NCBI RefSeq assembly: GCF_014697425.1
Contig: NZ_JACJRU010000003.1
Location: 62,001 to 126,000, forward strand
DNA length: 64,000 nt
Reading direction: 5' to 3'
From: Nostoc sp. FACHB-110
GTDB lineage: Bacteria > Cyanobacteriota > Cyanobacteriia > Cyanobacteriales > Nostocaceae
Positions 1 through 9,896 of this stretch are shown here, in pieces. Numbering within the stretch: the stretch's first letter is position 1; the number at the start of each line of letters is the position of its first letter. Position numbers and translations under genes: made by a program. The notes under the pieces were generated by a model. It did not search any database, was not told the DNA's origin, and worked only from the letters and a program-made list of their open reading frames with translations.

Positions 1-18
1 TCTCAGAGTATAAAACCT

Positions 19-255
19 ATGAATATGAAAGAGAAAGCTACCGACGCGGAACAAAGACAAACCGATAAGGTAGAAATCGCTGTCCGGCTAGATTCCGAGT
101 TACTAGAGCAAATTCAACATCTCACCAATGACCCCAGCAAAGTCATTGAGGTAGCAATTCGTCAATGGTTGCGGGGCGAATTTTCTCGAGATGATGAATT
201 AACTCGGACTCCTTATCGTACACCTGTGCCGCCGAGGGGTGAATGGAATGATTAA
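19..255 (+). CDS. Ribbon-helix-helix (CopG/Arc-type) small protein
   Basis: A 78-residue basic/acidic protein. Residues about 16-52 have the pattern of a ribbon-helix-helix DNA-binding domain: a short alternating strand (KVEIAVRLDSEL), then two helices ending in IEVAIRQWLRGE. Such proteins usually bind operator DNA as dimers and often act as antitoxins. No toxin gene follows it: the next 158 bases are non-coding and the next gene is a sensor kinase. Any partner would have to lie upstream, outside the window. The tail is proline- and arginine-rich. The family call is from pattern only; whether it is an antitoxin or a simple regulator cannot be decided. Confidence 0.6.
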   Translation: MNMKEKATDAEQRQTDKVEIAVRLDSELLEQIQHLTNDPSKVIEVAIRQWLRGEFSRDDELTRTPYRTPVPPRGEWND

Positions 256-413
256 CATCCACAAAACAGCTTCTCTTAGAGAAAAAAACAAATTTCTAGT
301 TTGTCAATCCGCCTTTTCAGAACAGCTAAAACACCCAATGTAAGTATGCAGAAGCTCTTAGCAGCTTGAGCAAAACTTTATTGAGTTGCCATTTGTCTAC
401 CCAACTCGATTAA

Positions 414-2171
414 ATGACTATTACTGCCAACTCCCAATTGCCAAACTTATTTTCTCAAAATCAGGAAAACACAGCTAATCAGGCTAATGGCTCGTTACCA
501 ACTCTCAGTTCAGAGTTGGTATACACGCAAGATGGGACAGGACGCTACCTGACATTTTATTGGCAGCATAGCGAACTCCTAGGCTTAAACCCTGAGCAAG
601 TAGTCAATGGCGACCATGAGGAAGAAACTTTTGCTCCCGTAGATAAGGTAGCCTATTTAGAAAAGGTACACCGAATTTTAGAAAGTTTGGTTCCAGAAAA
701 GTTTCCATGTTGGTTTCGCTGCCACCAAGAGTTGTGTGAGTTGGAATTAGTAATTACGCCAATGATGCCGTCATTGGGAAATACTGCTAACACAGTTTTA
801 GTTATGGGACGGTTATTGCAAGCAACAGTCCAAAAAGGAGCAGCAAGTACGGCATCAACAGTACCAAAACCAATCGAGTTGGCTTTGCGATCGCAACAAC
901 ATCAAAAATTGGTAAATAAAATTACCAGGAACATTCGGCGAACCTTAGATTTAGACGTAATTTGGCAACAAACAGTAGATAGTTTGGGAAAAGCCCTAGG
1001 GCTAGAACGCTGTATTATTTGTCCTTATCAGCCCTTTAGCTCAAAAGTCCGGGTAATAGCAGAGTATCATCAGCCAGATCGCTCTTCGATGCTGGGCTTA
1101 GAAATAGATGTAACTTCTGAGCCTGCTTTTGCTCAAGCTTTAGCAACCCTTGAGCCGGTGGTGATGGAAGTACCGGGATATGCGCTATGTCCCCAGCAAA
1201 AAGTTTTGATAGTCGCCACCTGTTATCAAGACCAAGCAAATGGCTTAATAGCAGTAAGTCTGCGAGATGAATGTTACCCGTTAACAAATGCAGAGCTAGA
1301 ATTAGCAGCAGAAGTAGCAGATCAATTAGGAACGGCGATCGCTCATGCTACCCTCTATAAAGAATTAGAAGCAGCGCGTCAAAAAGCCGAAGAAGCCTCC
1401 CGCCTCAAAAGCGAATTTTTGGCTAACGTTTCCCACGAAATTCGCACCCCCCTCAACGGCATGATAGGCTTTTTGAAGCTGATTCTAGAAGGGATGGCAG
1501 ATGATCCGGAAGAACAACATCAGTTTCTTTTAGAAGCGCATCAATCATCCATCCACCTGCTCAACATCATCAATGATATTTTGGACATTGCCAAAATCGA
1601 AGCAGGCAAAATGGAACTAGATTGCGTTCCCGTCAATTTAGACGAGCTATTTTGTGGTGTAGAAAGTTTTATGCGTCCCCAAGCAGAAATGAAAAACCTC
1701 AGCTTCCGGATGCAAAGACCTTCAACAAGTGATGAAATTATCGTTCAAGGCAATTATCAACGGCTACTCCAAGTGATGCTCAACTTGGTCAACAATGCCA
1801 TCAAGTTTACTCATGAAGGCGGCATCACCATCACCGCCGATATAGTCCAGAAAAAAATCAAATTCCAAGAACAACAACTCCCAGGGATGGTTAGAGTTAG
1901 AGTCGCTGACACCGGGATTGGTGTTTCGCTAGACAAACAAGACAAACTCTTTCAACTATTCTCTCAAGTTGATGGTTCCCGCACTCGTCAATACGGTGGT
2001 ACTGGCTTGGGGTTAGCAATATCTCAAAAACTCATTGAAGCTATGGGTGGTGAAGTACATTTTTACAGCTTGGGTGAAGGACTTGGCTCTACCGTCACCT
2101 TCACAGTACCTTTATATCAACAACCTGTAATTGTATCGTCGGCTGACACCAACTTAGATTGTGCTTGCTAA
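414..2171 (+). CDS. GAF-domain sensor histidine kinase
   Basis: A 585-residue soluble kinase with no membrane segment. Order: a PAS-like N-terminal region (about 33-130), a GAF domain (about 170-315), a short coiled-coil signalling helix, an HisKA domain with the H-box [10 protein letters not shown] (phospho-acceptor His341), and a HATPase_c domain with the N box ([10 protein letters not shown]), G1 box (DTGIGV) and G2 box ([10 protein letters not shown]). It should autophosphorylate on His341 and pass the phosphate to a response regulator. None is encoded next to it, so it is an orphan kinase. No haem or bilin-binding cysteine is obvious in the GAF domain, so the ligand is unknown. The next gene is 316 bases away and unrelated. 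Confidence 0.93.
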   Translation: MTITANSQLPNLFSQNQENTANQANGSLPTLSSELVYTQDGTGRYLTFYWQHSELLGLNPEQVVNGDHEEETFAPVDKVAYLEKVHRILESLVPEKFPCWFRCHQELCELELVITPMMPSLGNTANTVLVMGRLLQATVQKGAASTASTVPKPIELALRSQQHQKLVNKITRNIRRTLDLDVIWQQTVDSLGKALGLERCIICPYQPFSSKVRVIAEYHQPDRSSMLGLEIDVTSEPAFAQALATLEPVVMEVPGYALCPQQKVLIVATCYQDQANGLIAVSLRDECYPLTNAELELAAEVADQLGTAIAHATLYKELEAARQKAEEASRLKSEFLANVSHEIRTPLNGMIGFLKLILEGMADDPEEQHQFLLEAHQSSIHLLNIINDILDIAKIEAGKMELDCVPVNLDELFCGVESFMRPQAEMKNLSFRMQRPSTSDEIIVQGNYQRLLQVMLNLVNNAIKFTHEGGITITADIVQKKIKFQEQQLPGMVRVRVADTGIGVSLDKQDKLFQLFSQVDGSRTRQYGGTGLGLAISQKLIEAMGGEVHFYSLGEGLGSTVTFTVPLYQQPVIVSSADTNLDCAC

Positions 2172-2487
2172 TTAGTAGAGAGTAGAGAATAGGGAGTAGG
2201 GGGTAGGTTGATGAACTTAAGAAAAAGAGTTGGAAAAAATTAAGAGTTTAGATACAAGGTTTTGAGCAAAACCCATTCACTCCACACCCTTATACCCAAT
2301 CTCTACAACTAAGCTTTGTGCATAAGTTATAGCAAAGAAACAAAGACAACAGACAATCTAGGGGCAATTGGATCTAGGATTGATTTAACAAAGCTAAAAA
2401 ACGAAATTCAAGGTATTGAGTTGGTAATAATTAAAGCTATACGCAACTCATACTCATTTATCGTCACTACTTCACAGGTCTAAAACA
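2172..2487. other. Intergenic region with degenerate heptamer repeat
   Basis: 316 bases without a gene. The first 45 bases hold a loose heptamer-like purine repeat (variants of gagtaga / gggtagg). No hairpin with a T-run was found after the kinase, and no clear promoter can be assigned ahead of the NifU-like gene. Confidence 0.4.
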
Positions 2488-2718
2488 ATGGAATTGACAA
2501 TTGACAACGTAGAAACCGTTTTAGATGAAATGCGCCCTTATTTGATGTCTGATGGCGGTAATGTGGAACTTGTAGAACTTGATGGCCCTGTAGTCAGATT
2601 GCGGTTACAAGGTGCTTGTGGTTCTTGCCCAAGTTCCACAATGACCCTGAGAATGGGTCTGGAACGTCGCCTTAAGGAAATGATTCCCGAAATTGCTGAA
2701 GTCGAGCAAGTTATTTAG
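2488..2718 (+). CDS. NifU C-terminal-domain (Nfu-type) iron-sulfur scaffold
   Basis: A 76-residue stand-alone Nfu domain. The hallmark CxxC (Cys44 and Cys47 in GACGSCPSS) binds a [4Fe-4S] cluster between two subunits for delivery to apo-proteins. The length matches the short cyanobacterial Nfu proteins, which replace the three-domain NifU outside nitrogen-fixing cells and are linked to photosystem I cluster supply. It starts at the only sensible ATG and covers the full domain. It is monocistronic, followed within 20 bases by a heptamer repeat patch. Confidence 0.93.
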   Translation: MELTIDNVETVLDEMRPYLMSDGGNVELVELDGPVVRLRLQGACGSCPSSTMTLRMGLERRLKEMIPEIAEVEQVI

Positions 2719-2732
2719 GGAGTAGTAAAAAA

Positions 2733-2837
2733 AGGTTGAAGGATGAAGTCTCAAGTATGAAATTTCATACTACCCTTTGGGAAGCCACCTCAAGGGTATC
2801 TATATACTTCATCCTTCATACTTCATACTTCATACTT
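2733..2837. repeat. Short tandem heptamer (STRR) patch, inverted arrangement
   Basis: The unit is of the form gaagTNt / its complement. The left half carries direct copies (gaaggat gaagtct, aagtatg) and the right half reverse-complement copies (cttcatc, cttcata x3), so the RNA could fold into a long hairpin between the Nfu gene and the GH57 gene. The same unit recurs at 5096, 17243, 30143, 30256, 42620 and 61624. Confidence 0.8.
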
Positions 2838-2859
2838 TCCTCTTCCCCAATCACTGCTT

Positions 2860-5094
2860 ATGTCCCATCCGCTTTACGTTGCTTTTATTTGGCATCAACA
2901 TCAGCCGCTGTACAAATCTCCTGGCAGCGGCGTTTCAGTTTCATCAAGTCAGCAGTACCGCTTACCTTGGGTGCGTTTGCATGGTACGAAGGATTATTTA
3001 GATTTAATATTAATGCTGGAACGGTATCCAAAATTACACCAAACGGTGAATTTAGTACCATCTTTGATATTACAACTGGAAGATTACATTGCTGGTACTG
3101 CTTTTGACCCTTATTTAACAGCTAGTTTGACTCCGGTTGAGCAGTTAACACAGCAACAGAGAGAATTTATTGTTCAACACTTTTTTGATGCTAATCACCA
3201 TACCTTAATTGATCCACATCCTCGGTATGGTCAGTTATATCAGCAACGTCAAGAGAAAGGGCAAGCTTGGTGTTTAGCAAATTGGGATTTGCAAGATTAT
3301 AGTGATTTGCTGGCTTGGCATAACTTAGCTTGGATTGACCCTTTGTTTTGGGATGACCCAGAAATTGCCGCTTGGTTAAAACAAGGGCGGAATTTTACTT
3401 TAAGCGATCGCCAACGAATTTACTCAAAACAGCGAGAAATATTAAGCCGCATCATTCCCCAACACCGAAAAATGCAGCAAACAGGGCAGTTAGAAGTTAC
3501 CACAACGCCCTACACTCACCCGATTATGCCTTTGCTAGCTGATACCAACTCCGGTCGGGTAGCTGTGCCAAATATGACATTACCCAAACGTCGGTTTCAG
3601 TGGGCAGAAGACATCCCGCGTCACTTACAAAAAGCTTGGGATTTATATAAAGACCGCTTCGGGCAAGACCCGCGTGGTTTATGGCCTTCTGAACAATCCG
3701 TCAGCCCGGCAACACTGCCCTACATTGTGAAACAAGGCTTTAAGTGGATTTGCTCAGATGAAGCTGTTTTAGGGTGGACATTAAAACACTTCTTCCACCG
3801 AGATGGGGCAGGAAACGTCCAGCAGCCAGAACTGCTGTATCGACCTTATCGCTTGACAACCCCAGCAGGTGATTTGTCTATTGTCTTCCGCGACCACCGT
3901 TTATCTGATTTAATAGGTTTTACTTATGGGTCAATGCCAGCTAAACAAGCTGCTGCTGATTTAGTGGGACACCTGCAAGCGATCGCTAAAAAACAAAGAG
4001 AAAACCCCAGCGAACAACCGTGGCTAGTCACCATCGCTTTGGACGGCGAAAATTGCTGGGAATTTTACCCCCAAGACGGTAAACTCTTGCTAGAAGCTTT
4101 ATATCAAAGCTTGAGTAATGACCCGCAACTCAAACTCGTCACCGTCTCCGAATTCCTCGAGCAATTCCCCGCCACAGCCACAATTCCTGGAGAACAACTG
4201 CACAGTGGTTCTTGGGTAGATGGCAGCTTTACCACATGGATAGGCGACCCCGCCAAAAACCGCGCCTGGGACTACCTCACCGAAGCTAGAGAAATGCTCG
4301 CTAGTCATCCTGAAGCCACAGAAGAAAATAACCCCGAAGCTTGGGAAGCATTGTATGCTGCAGAAGGTTCCGACTGGTTTTGGTGGTTTGGTGAAGGACA
4401 TTCTTCCAATCAAGATGCCATCTTCGACCAATTATTTCGAGAACACTTGTACGGCATTTATAAAGCCTTAAATGAACCCATACCTGCTTATCTCAGACAA
4501 CCAGTAGAAGTGCATGAAGCTCGGGCAAATTATGTTCCACAAAGCTTTATTCACCCAATTATTGATGGCAGAGGCGACGAGCAAGACTGGGACAAAGCCG
4601 GACGTATAGAAATTGGTGGTGCAAGAGGCACAATGCACAACAGCAGCATTGTGCAAAGACTTTGGTACGGTGTAGATCACCTAAATTTTTATTTACGGAT
4701 TGACTTTAAAAGTGGTGCTGTGCCAGGGCAGGATTTACCACCAGAATTAAATTTGCTGTGGTTTTATCCTGACAAGACAATGCACAACAGCCCAATTCCC
4801 TTAGCTGATGTACCAGATCAAGCCCCAACTAATTATTTGTACCACCACCAATTAGAAATTAACTTACTGACACAATCGGTACAATTCCGCGAAGCCGCAG
4901 AACACTATCAATGGCATCCCCGATTTAGCCGGGCCAAAGTAGCTTTCGACACTTGTTTAGAGTTAGCCGTGCCTTGGGCAGACTTGCAAGTGCCGCCAGA
5001 TTACCCCTTGCGTTTGGTTTTGGTGCTAGCCGATGATGGACGTTTCTCTAATTATTTACCAGAAAATGCCCTCATTCCGATTGAAGTACCGTAG
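2860..5094 (+). CDS. Glycoside hydrolase family 57 protein (alpha-amylase/4-alpha-glucanotransferase type)
   Basis: A 744-residue cytoplasmic enzyme without a signal peptide. The N-terminal GH57 barrel (residues about 4-430) shows conserved region 1 as HQHQP, region 3 as GLWPSEQSVSP with candidate nucleophile Glu278, and region 4 as FRDHRLSD with candidate acid Asp345. The C-terminal 200 residues (from about 560) look like the beta-sandwich found after GH57 domains in cyanobacterial amylopullulanase-like proteins. It probably cleaves or transfers alpha-1,4 (or 1,6) glucan chains in glycogen turnover. Exact specificity cannot be read from the sequence. The start ATG gives the canonical MSHPLYVAFIWHQHQP N-terminus. 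Confidence 0.9.
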   Translation: MSHPLYVAFIWHQHQPLYKSPGSGVSVSSSQQYRLPWVRLHGTKDYLDLILMLERYPKLHQTVNLVPSLILQLEDYIAGTAFDPYLTASLTPVEQLTQQQREFIVQHFFDANHHTLIDPHPRYGQLYQQRQEKGQAWCLANWDLQDYSDLLAWHNLAWIDPLFWDDPEIAAWLKQGRNFTLSDRQRIYSKQREILSRIIPQHRKMQQTGQLEVTTTPYTHPIMPLLADTNSGRVAVPNMTLPKRRFQWAEDIPRHLQKAWDLYKDRFGQDPRGLWPSEQSVSPATLPYIVKQGFKWICSDEAVLGWTLKHFFHRDGAGNVQQPELLYRPYRLTTPAGDLSIVFRDHRLSDLIGFTYGSMPAKQAAADLVGHLQAIAKKQRENPSEQPWLVTIALDGENCWEFYPQDGKLLLEALYQSLSNDPQLKLVTVSEFLEQFPATATIPGEQLHSGSWVDGSFTTWIGDPAKNRAWDYLTEAREMLASHPEATEENNPEAWEALYAAEGSDWFWWFGEGHSSNQDAIFDQLFREHLYGIYKALNEPIPAYLRQPVEVHEARANYVPQSFIHPIIDGRGDEQDWDKAGRIEIGGARGTMHNSSIVQRLWYGVDHLNFYLRIDFKSGAVPGQDLPPELNLLWFYPDKTMHNSPIPLADVPDQAPTNYLYHHQLEINLLTQSVQFREAAEHYQWHPRFSRAKVAFDTCLELAVPWADLQVPPDYPLRLVLVLADDGRFSNYLPENALIPIEVP

Positions 5095-5095
5095 G

Positions 5096-5128
5096 GAAGT
5101 ATGAAGTGTGAAGTCTGAAGTCTGAAAC
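5096..5128. repeat. Short tandem heptamer (STRR) array
   Basis: About four and a half direct copies of gaagTNT (gaagtat, gaagtgt, gaagtct, gaagtct) begin within 2-3 bases of the GH57 stop codon. The rest of the gap to the next gene (to 5337) shows nothing I can assign. Confidence 0.85.
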
Positions 5129-5337
5129 TGTCTATATCTTGTTTCAGCCTTCATTCTTTTTTGCCAGAAATCTAAGTAATCCAGATAAAGTGCTGTGAAA
5201 ACTATAAATTTTTGATTGGAATTTCCCGAGGATATTTTGCGCCAGGTGAGAATTTTGCAAAGTTCCAGTAATGCTACTGGCAAAAAAATGTTTTTGTAGT
5301 TACATTGAAGACAACACGAAGTAACTGTCTTTGAGCC

Positions 5338-6429
5338 ATGAATCGCTTTTCTGAAAAAATTACCAATTTTCAAGATGAGTACAGTTTACAAAAAAATCAA
5401 CTGGCTCAGTTGTGTGGCTCAAAACAGTTATTCCGCGATCGCTATGCGATATTAAGAGTTTTAGGTAGAGGTGGTTTTGGGATTACGTTTTTAGCCAGAA
5501 ACGCCCTATTACCCGGATATCCTTTATGTGTTATTAAACAACTGTGTCCGAAAACCACTAGTAGTAAAAGTTGGGAAAAAGCTTGTCAGCGTTTTGAACA
5601 AGAAGCGAAAACTTTGGCTCAACTAGGTAGCCATTCCCAAATTCCCATGCTTTTAGACTACTTTGAAAACAATGGTGAGTTTTACTTAGTGCAAGAATTT
5701 GTACGGGGCTATACTTTAGCACGGGATTTACAACGCAATGGCCCCAAAACAGAAGCAAAAGTAAAACAGTTTCTCCGAGAAATTTTACCAATCTTACAAT
5801 ACATACATCAAAATCGCGTGATTCATCGGGATATTAAACCGCAGAATTTGTTGCGTTGTGAAGATGATGGACGTTTAGTCATGATCGATTTTGGTGCAGT
5901 TAAAGAGAAATTGGTTGATAATGCGGACAGCTCTAACCATAAAACTGCATCTACTAATTTTGTCGGGACAATGGGGTTTGCACCTCCAGAACAATTCGCG
6001 CTACGTCCAGTTTTTGCTAGTGATATTTATGCGGTGGGAATGACTTGTCTATATTTGTTGACAGGTAAAGGGCCTTTAGATTTTGATCAAGATATCACAG
6101 GTGAAATTTGTTGGCAAAAAGAAGTCAATATTAGTGATAGCTTTGCCCAAGTTTTAGGAAAAATGGTGAAGTTTTCGTTAAGCGATCGCTTCAAAACAGT
6201 TGATGATGTAGTTAAGGCTTTAAATCAGGAAAATAACTTACAGAATCTAACTAACTGTTTAACTACTAAACCCCTCAGTAATACCCAGTATTTACCAAAA
6301 GAGCCAACTCCACAATACCTCTCACCTACAGCCAGAACTGCGATCGCAATTCGGGAATGGAAAGCTAAACTCAACAATAAACAATCAAATCGCCAGTTAA
6401 ATTGTTACCTATCTTCTGTATCAAATTAA
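5338..6429 (+). CDS. Serine/threonine protein kinase
   Basis: A 363-residue eukaryotic-type (Hanks) kinase. The catalytic domain spans about 35-300: glycine loop GRGGFG, Lys67 (VIKQL), HRDIKPQNLL with catalytic Asp165, DFG (MIDFGAVKE) and an APPEQ activation-segment end. After the kinase there is only a short polar tail and no membrane helix, so it is a soluble kinase, or one with partners elsewhere. It lacks the N-terminal zinc-type cysteines seen in its downstream neighbour. The two kinases share the same overall layout and may be an old duplication. Confidence 0.93.
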   Translation: MNRFSEKITNFQDEYSLQKNQLAQLCGSKQLFRDRYAILRVLGRGGFGITFLARNALLPGYPLCVIKQLCPKTTSSKSWEKACQRFEQEAKTLAQLGSHSQIPMLLDYFENNGEFYLVQEFVRGYTLARDLQRNGPKTEAKVKQFLREILPILQYIHQNRVIHRDIKPQNLLRCEDDGRLVMIDFGAVKEKLVDNADSSNHKTASTNFVGTMGFAPPEQFALRPVFASDIYAVGMTCLYLLTGKGPLDFDQDITGEICWQKEVNISDSFAQVLGKMVKFSLSDRFKTVDDVVKALNQENNLQNLTNCLTTKPLSNTQYLPKEPTPQYLSPTARTAIAIREWKAKLNNKQSNRQLNCYLSSVSN

Positions 6430-6790
6430 GATTTTGATCAGGGAAAAAGTACTGATAGCTAATATCAATTCCAGCAACTTCAAGTATTAATTTTGACGAT
6501 GTATAAGTTAATCTATTTTGCTGGAACATATCAGAAATTCTACTAAAATCTGACGGTTTAAAATATTTTTACTGAGATTCATATATAATCGAGAAAATTA
6601 AAATAAGGACTCTCGTAGTTTTTCGATATTGAGGAAAACTCATTAGCATTTACCAAAATTAACTATAAAAGTAATTCCCCAGTCCCCAACACCAGCGTTA
6701 TCTACCATATCTCCACGAGGGTCAATTTTATTAAGGGAAATTTCGGGGTTCGCTTCATATAAATATTTACGCAGTCGCGCCTGTCAGATC
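6430..6790. other. Intergenic region with possible gene remnant
   Basis: 361 bases, AT-rich on the left. On the minus strand 6643-6783 stays open for about 46 codons and reads like a protein C-terminus (contains KIDPRGDMVDNAGVGDWG and ends at TAA 6643-6645), with a stop just upstream. I cannot name the family. It may be the leftover end of a lost gene. Confidence 0.3.
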
Positions 6791-8842
6791 ATGATCTGCT
6801 GCTTAAATCCCGATTGCCCAAATCCCTTAAATCCCAAAGGAAAGAAGTCTTGCCAAACTTGTGGAACTACCTTAGTCCCACTGTTAAGAAATCGCTTCCG
6901 GGTGATTCGGGTGCTTTCCGATGAGGGGGGATTTGGCAGAACCTATTTATCAGAAGATACAGATAAACTCAATGAACTTTGTGTAATCAAGCAATTAGCA
7001 CCAAAATTTCAAGGAACTTGGTCGCAAAAAAAGGCAATGGAATTATTTGCTGAAGAAGCCAAGCGATTACAAGAACTAGGTGAACATCCACAAATTCCCA
7101 CACTAATTGCTTATTTTGAACAAGATAATTGTTTATATTTGGTGCAACAGTTTATTAATGGACAAAATTTATTAAAGGAGTTACAGCAACGTAAAGCTTA
7201 TAAACCTAACGAGATTCAAGCAATCTTACTAGATTTATTACCTGTTCTCAAATTTATACACGATCGCGGTGTCATTCACAGAGATATTAAACCAGAAAAC
7301 TTGATTCGCTGTCGTTATGATGGCAGATTAAGCTTGATTGATTTTGGTTCTTCTAAACAATTAACTGAAAAAGTTAAAAATAAGAGTGGCACATCTATCG
7401 GTTCGCATGGTTATTCCCCACTAGAACAAATTAGAGATGGTAAAGCTTTCCCATCTAGCGATTTGTTTAGTTTGGGTGCTACCTGTTTTCATCTTTTAAC
7501 AGGCGTTTCTCCCTTTCAATTGTGGATGGAACATGGCTATGGCTGGGTGAATAACTGGCGACAATATTTACGTAGTCCATTAACGCCAGAATTTGATGGC
7601 GTGATGAATAAACTATTACAAAAAGACTTAAATCAACGCTATCAAGCGGCAGATGAAGTTATTAAAGACTTACTGCCGAAACAGCCACTTGCCTTACCAC
7701 CTGCGGGACAATCATCAGGAAAATTATCATCTGTACCGCAAACAAAAGCTTTGCCGTTTAGATATGTTTTATTGAAAGGTTTAGTCTTGACCTGTGCTTT
7801 GATTTTATTATTTGGATTTAGCGATTCTTGGTATCAACAATATCATCGAATTCAAACTAGTTTATTATCGAGGTTAAAGCAGACAAAACATAGTTCTGAT
7901 ACAGGCGAAGCAGTTTTTATTCAACCACCTAATCATCCGATAGAAAGCATTTCGTTAGCAAATAACTTTAAAGCCCATAGCAAATATGTAGTATCTGTTG
8001 TTGTCAGCCCAGATGGTCAAACGATTGCCAGTAGTGGCGAAAGTGAATCCAATATTAAAGTTTGGAATTTAAATACTGCCCAAGAATTATTTACCCTCAA
8101 TGGCCATACTCAAAAAGTGAATGCGATCGCAATTCATCCCAATGGCAAAATTTTAGTTAGTGGTAGTGATGACAAAACTATCAAAATTTGGAATTTAACC
8201 ACAGGTGAAATTATTCGCACCTTAGAAGGACATAGCGATTCTGTTCAAGCATTAGCTATTAGTCCCAATGGCAAAATTTTAGTCAGTGGTAGCGATGACA
8301 ACACGATTAAAATCTGGAATTTAACCACAGGAAAATTAATTAGAACATTAATTGGACATAAATTTTGGGTGCGATCGCTTGCTATCAGTTCTGATGGCAT
8401 TCACTTAGCTAGTGGCAGTTTTGATAAGACTATCAAATTGTGGAAACTCTATCAAAACGAGCCAGCACGTACCCTCATAGGAAATACAAATACAGTTACA
8501 TCTGTTACTTTTAGTCCAGATAATACAACCTTGGCTAGCACCAGCCGCGATCGCACTATAAAACTTTGGGATGTCGCCTCAGGAGAAGTCATCCGCACTT
8601 TCAATGGTCATACCAACACCGTTACTTGTGTAGCTTTTAGCCCAGATGGTACAACTCTAGCTAGTGCCAGCCGCGATCGTACCATCAAAATCTGGGACTT
8701 AACTACTGGTGCAGTCATCCACACATTAGAGGGACATGAAAATACAGTGACCTCTGTCGCCTTCACTCCTGACGGTCAAACTATTGTCAGTGGTGGTGAA
8801 GACAATACTATTAAGATTTGGCGAGTTTCGACAAAGAATTAG
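6791..8842 (+). CDS. Serine/threonine protein kinase with seven WD40 repeats
   Basis: 683 residues. An N-terminal cysteine motif (CxNPDCPNP...CQTCG, residues 3-24) is typical of cyanobacterial kinases. It is followed by a Hanks kinase domain (about 35-295) with Lys67, HRDIKPENL (Asp165), DFG and a SPLEQ motif. A single membrane helix lies at about 325-345 (YVLLKGLVLTCALILLFGF). Seven WD40 repeats (about 395-680), each ending TIKIW or a variant, form a full beta-propeller on the far side. The WD40 propeller probably binds a protein ligand or partner and couples it to the kinase. Repeats 2 and 3 are near-identical, as are 5 and 6, which points to recent internal duplication. Confidence 0.94.
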   Translation: MICCLNPDCPNPLNPKGKKSCQTCGTTLVPLLRNRFRVIRVLSDEGGFGRTYLSEDTDKLNELCVIKQLAPKFQGTWSQKKAMELFAEEAKRLQELGEHPQIPTLIAYFEQDNCLYLVQQFINGQNLLKELQQRKAYKPNEIQAILLDLLPVLKFIHDRGVIHRDIKPENLIRCRYDGRLSLIDFGSSKQLTEKVKNKSGTSIGSHGYSPLEQIRDGKAFPSSDLFSLGATCFHLLTGVSPFQLWMEHGYGWVNNWRQYLRSPLTPEFDGVMNKLLQKDLNQRYQAADEVIKDLLPKQPLALPPAGQSSGKLSSVPQTKALPFRYVLLKGLVLTCALILLFGFSDSWYQQYHRIQTSLLSRLKQTKHSSDTGEAVFIQPPNHPIESISLANNFKAHSKYVVSVVVSPDGQTIASSGESESNIKVWNLNTAQELFTLNGHTQKVNAIAIHPNGKILVSGSDDKTIKIWNLTTGEIIRTLEGHSDSVQALAISPNGKILVSGSDDNTIKIWNLTTGKLIRTLIGHKFWVRSLAISSDGIHLASGSFDKTIKLWKLYQNEPARTLIGNTNTVTSVTFSPDNTTLASTSRDRTIKLWDVASGEVIRTFNGHTNTVTCVAFSPDGTTLASASRDRTIKIWDLTTGAVIHTLEGHENTVTSVAFTPDGQTIVSGGEDNTIKIWRVSTKN

Positions 8843-8905
8843 GGTTTAGGGGTGTAAGTGTTGAAAAAACTTACAAATCCTACCCTGATGTTACAAATTC
8901 ATTTG

Positions 8906-8945
8906 TTTTTCATTCTTCCCCCTGCTCCCTGCCCCCTGCTCCCCT
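8906..8945. repeat. C-rich heptamer repeat
   Basis: Imperfect copies of ccctgct / ccctgcc lie between the convergent WD40-kinase and desaturase genes. This is a second heptamer family, distinct from gaagTNT. Confidence 0.6.
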
Positions 8946-8959
8946 GCGGTCTCCAGGCA

Positions 8960-9820
8960 TCAACTTGAAAGGGAAACAGCATTAGCAGGTGGCAAGTTCA
9001 CATCCTTGGCTAAACCCAGTATTTTCAACAATTGAATCGCCCACCAAGTAACATCAATTTCCCACCAACGCCAGCCACACTTGGCGACATGAGGGTAAGC
9101 GTGATGATTGTTGTGCCAGCCTTCGCCATAAGTTAGAATTGCCGCCCACCAAAGATTACGGGAATTATCATTGCTTTCAAAGCTGCGATATCCCCACATA
9201 TGAGTTACTGAGTTAATAAACCACGTTGTATGCCAGAGAATCACACATCTGACAAATACGCCATAGATAATAAATGACCAACCGCCTAGGGCATAAAGCA
9301 ATAATGCAACGGGAATTTGTAATAACCAAAAGTAGCGATTTAGCCAATGGTAAAAGGGATCTCGCGCTAAGTCAGGCGCAAATCGTTGGTAACATTCAAA
9401 ATTAAAAAACTCTTGACGAGGATAAAAAATCCAGAGGATATGACTCCACCAAAAACCTTTACTGGCAGAGTAAGGATCTTTGTATTCGTCTTCGGTATAA
9501 GCATGGTGCAAACGATGTCCAGCAACCCAAAAAATAGGCCCTCCTTGGAGAGATAATGCACCTAAAAAGGCGATCGCATATTCTAACCAGCGAGGTACTT
9601 TAAAGCTGCGATGGCTTAGTAGCCGATGATATCCTAAACAAACTCCAATGCTGCCAAATAACCAGTGCAGCAATAAAGTTACTCCTAATGCAGACCAAGA
9701 AAAAAACCAAGGTGCTAGTAATGCCAGTGCATGAATTCCCGCAAAAAAAGCCACAGTTGGCCAATTTATCCGCAAAGGCTGTGGATTTTCTGGCAGAGTT
9801 TGAAATGAATGAAATGTCAC
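8960..9820 (-). CDS. Acyl-lipid/acyl-CoA delta-9-type fatty acid desaturase
   Basis: A membrane di-iron desaturase of 286 residues. The three histidine boxes are visible: HRLLSH (about 65-70), HRLHH (about 102-106) and HNNHH near residue 245. Four hydrophobic segments flank them. The family introduces the first double bond into membrane lipid acyl chains. I set the start at GTG 9820 because GAGGAAG sits six bases upstream; an in-frame TTG at 9835 overlaps that ribosome-binding site. It is most like cyanobacterial DesC-type enzymes. DesC1 versus DesC2 cannot be separated here. Confidence 0.92.
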   Translation of the reverse strand: MTFHSFQTLPENPQPLRINWPTVAFFAGIHALALLAPWFFSWSALGVTLLLHWLFGSIGVCLGYHRLLSHRSFKVPRWLEYAIAFLGALSLQGGPIFWVAGHRLHHAYTEDEYKDPYSASKGFWWSHILWIFYPRQEFFNFECYQRFAPDLARDPFYHWLNRYFWLLQIPVALLLYALGGWSFIIYGVFVRCVILWHTTWFINSVTHMWGYRSFESNDNSRNLWWAAILTYGEGWHNNHHAYPHVAKCGWRWWEIDVTWWAIQLLKILGLAKDVNLPPANAVSLSS

Positions 9821-9858
9821 TAAATACTTCCTCAAGAACCACTAATTTATAAGATAAG

Positions 9859-9890
9859 AAATTGGAATCTCTTTAATCCCAATTTCTTTT
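9859..9890. terminator. Hairpin between hemN remnant and desaturase
   Basis: gaaattgg and its complement ccaatttc enclose a 15-base spacer, with a T-run on the plus side. It lies downstream of the hemN remnant on the minus strand and could once have ended that transcript. Confidence 0.45.
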
Positions 9891-9896
9891 ACAATT

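Noticed and set aside
2736..3107. 123-residue frame overlapping the GH57 start
   Set aside because: It begins in the heptamer repeat and overlaps the strongly supported GH57 N-terminus in another frame.
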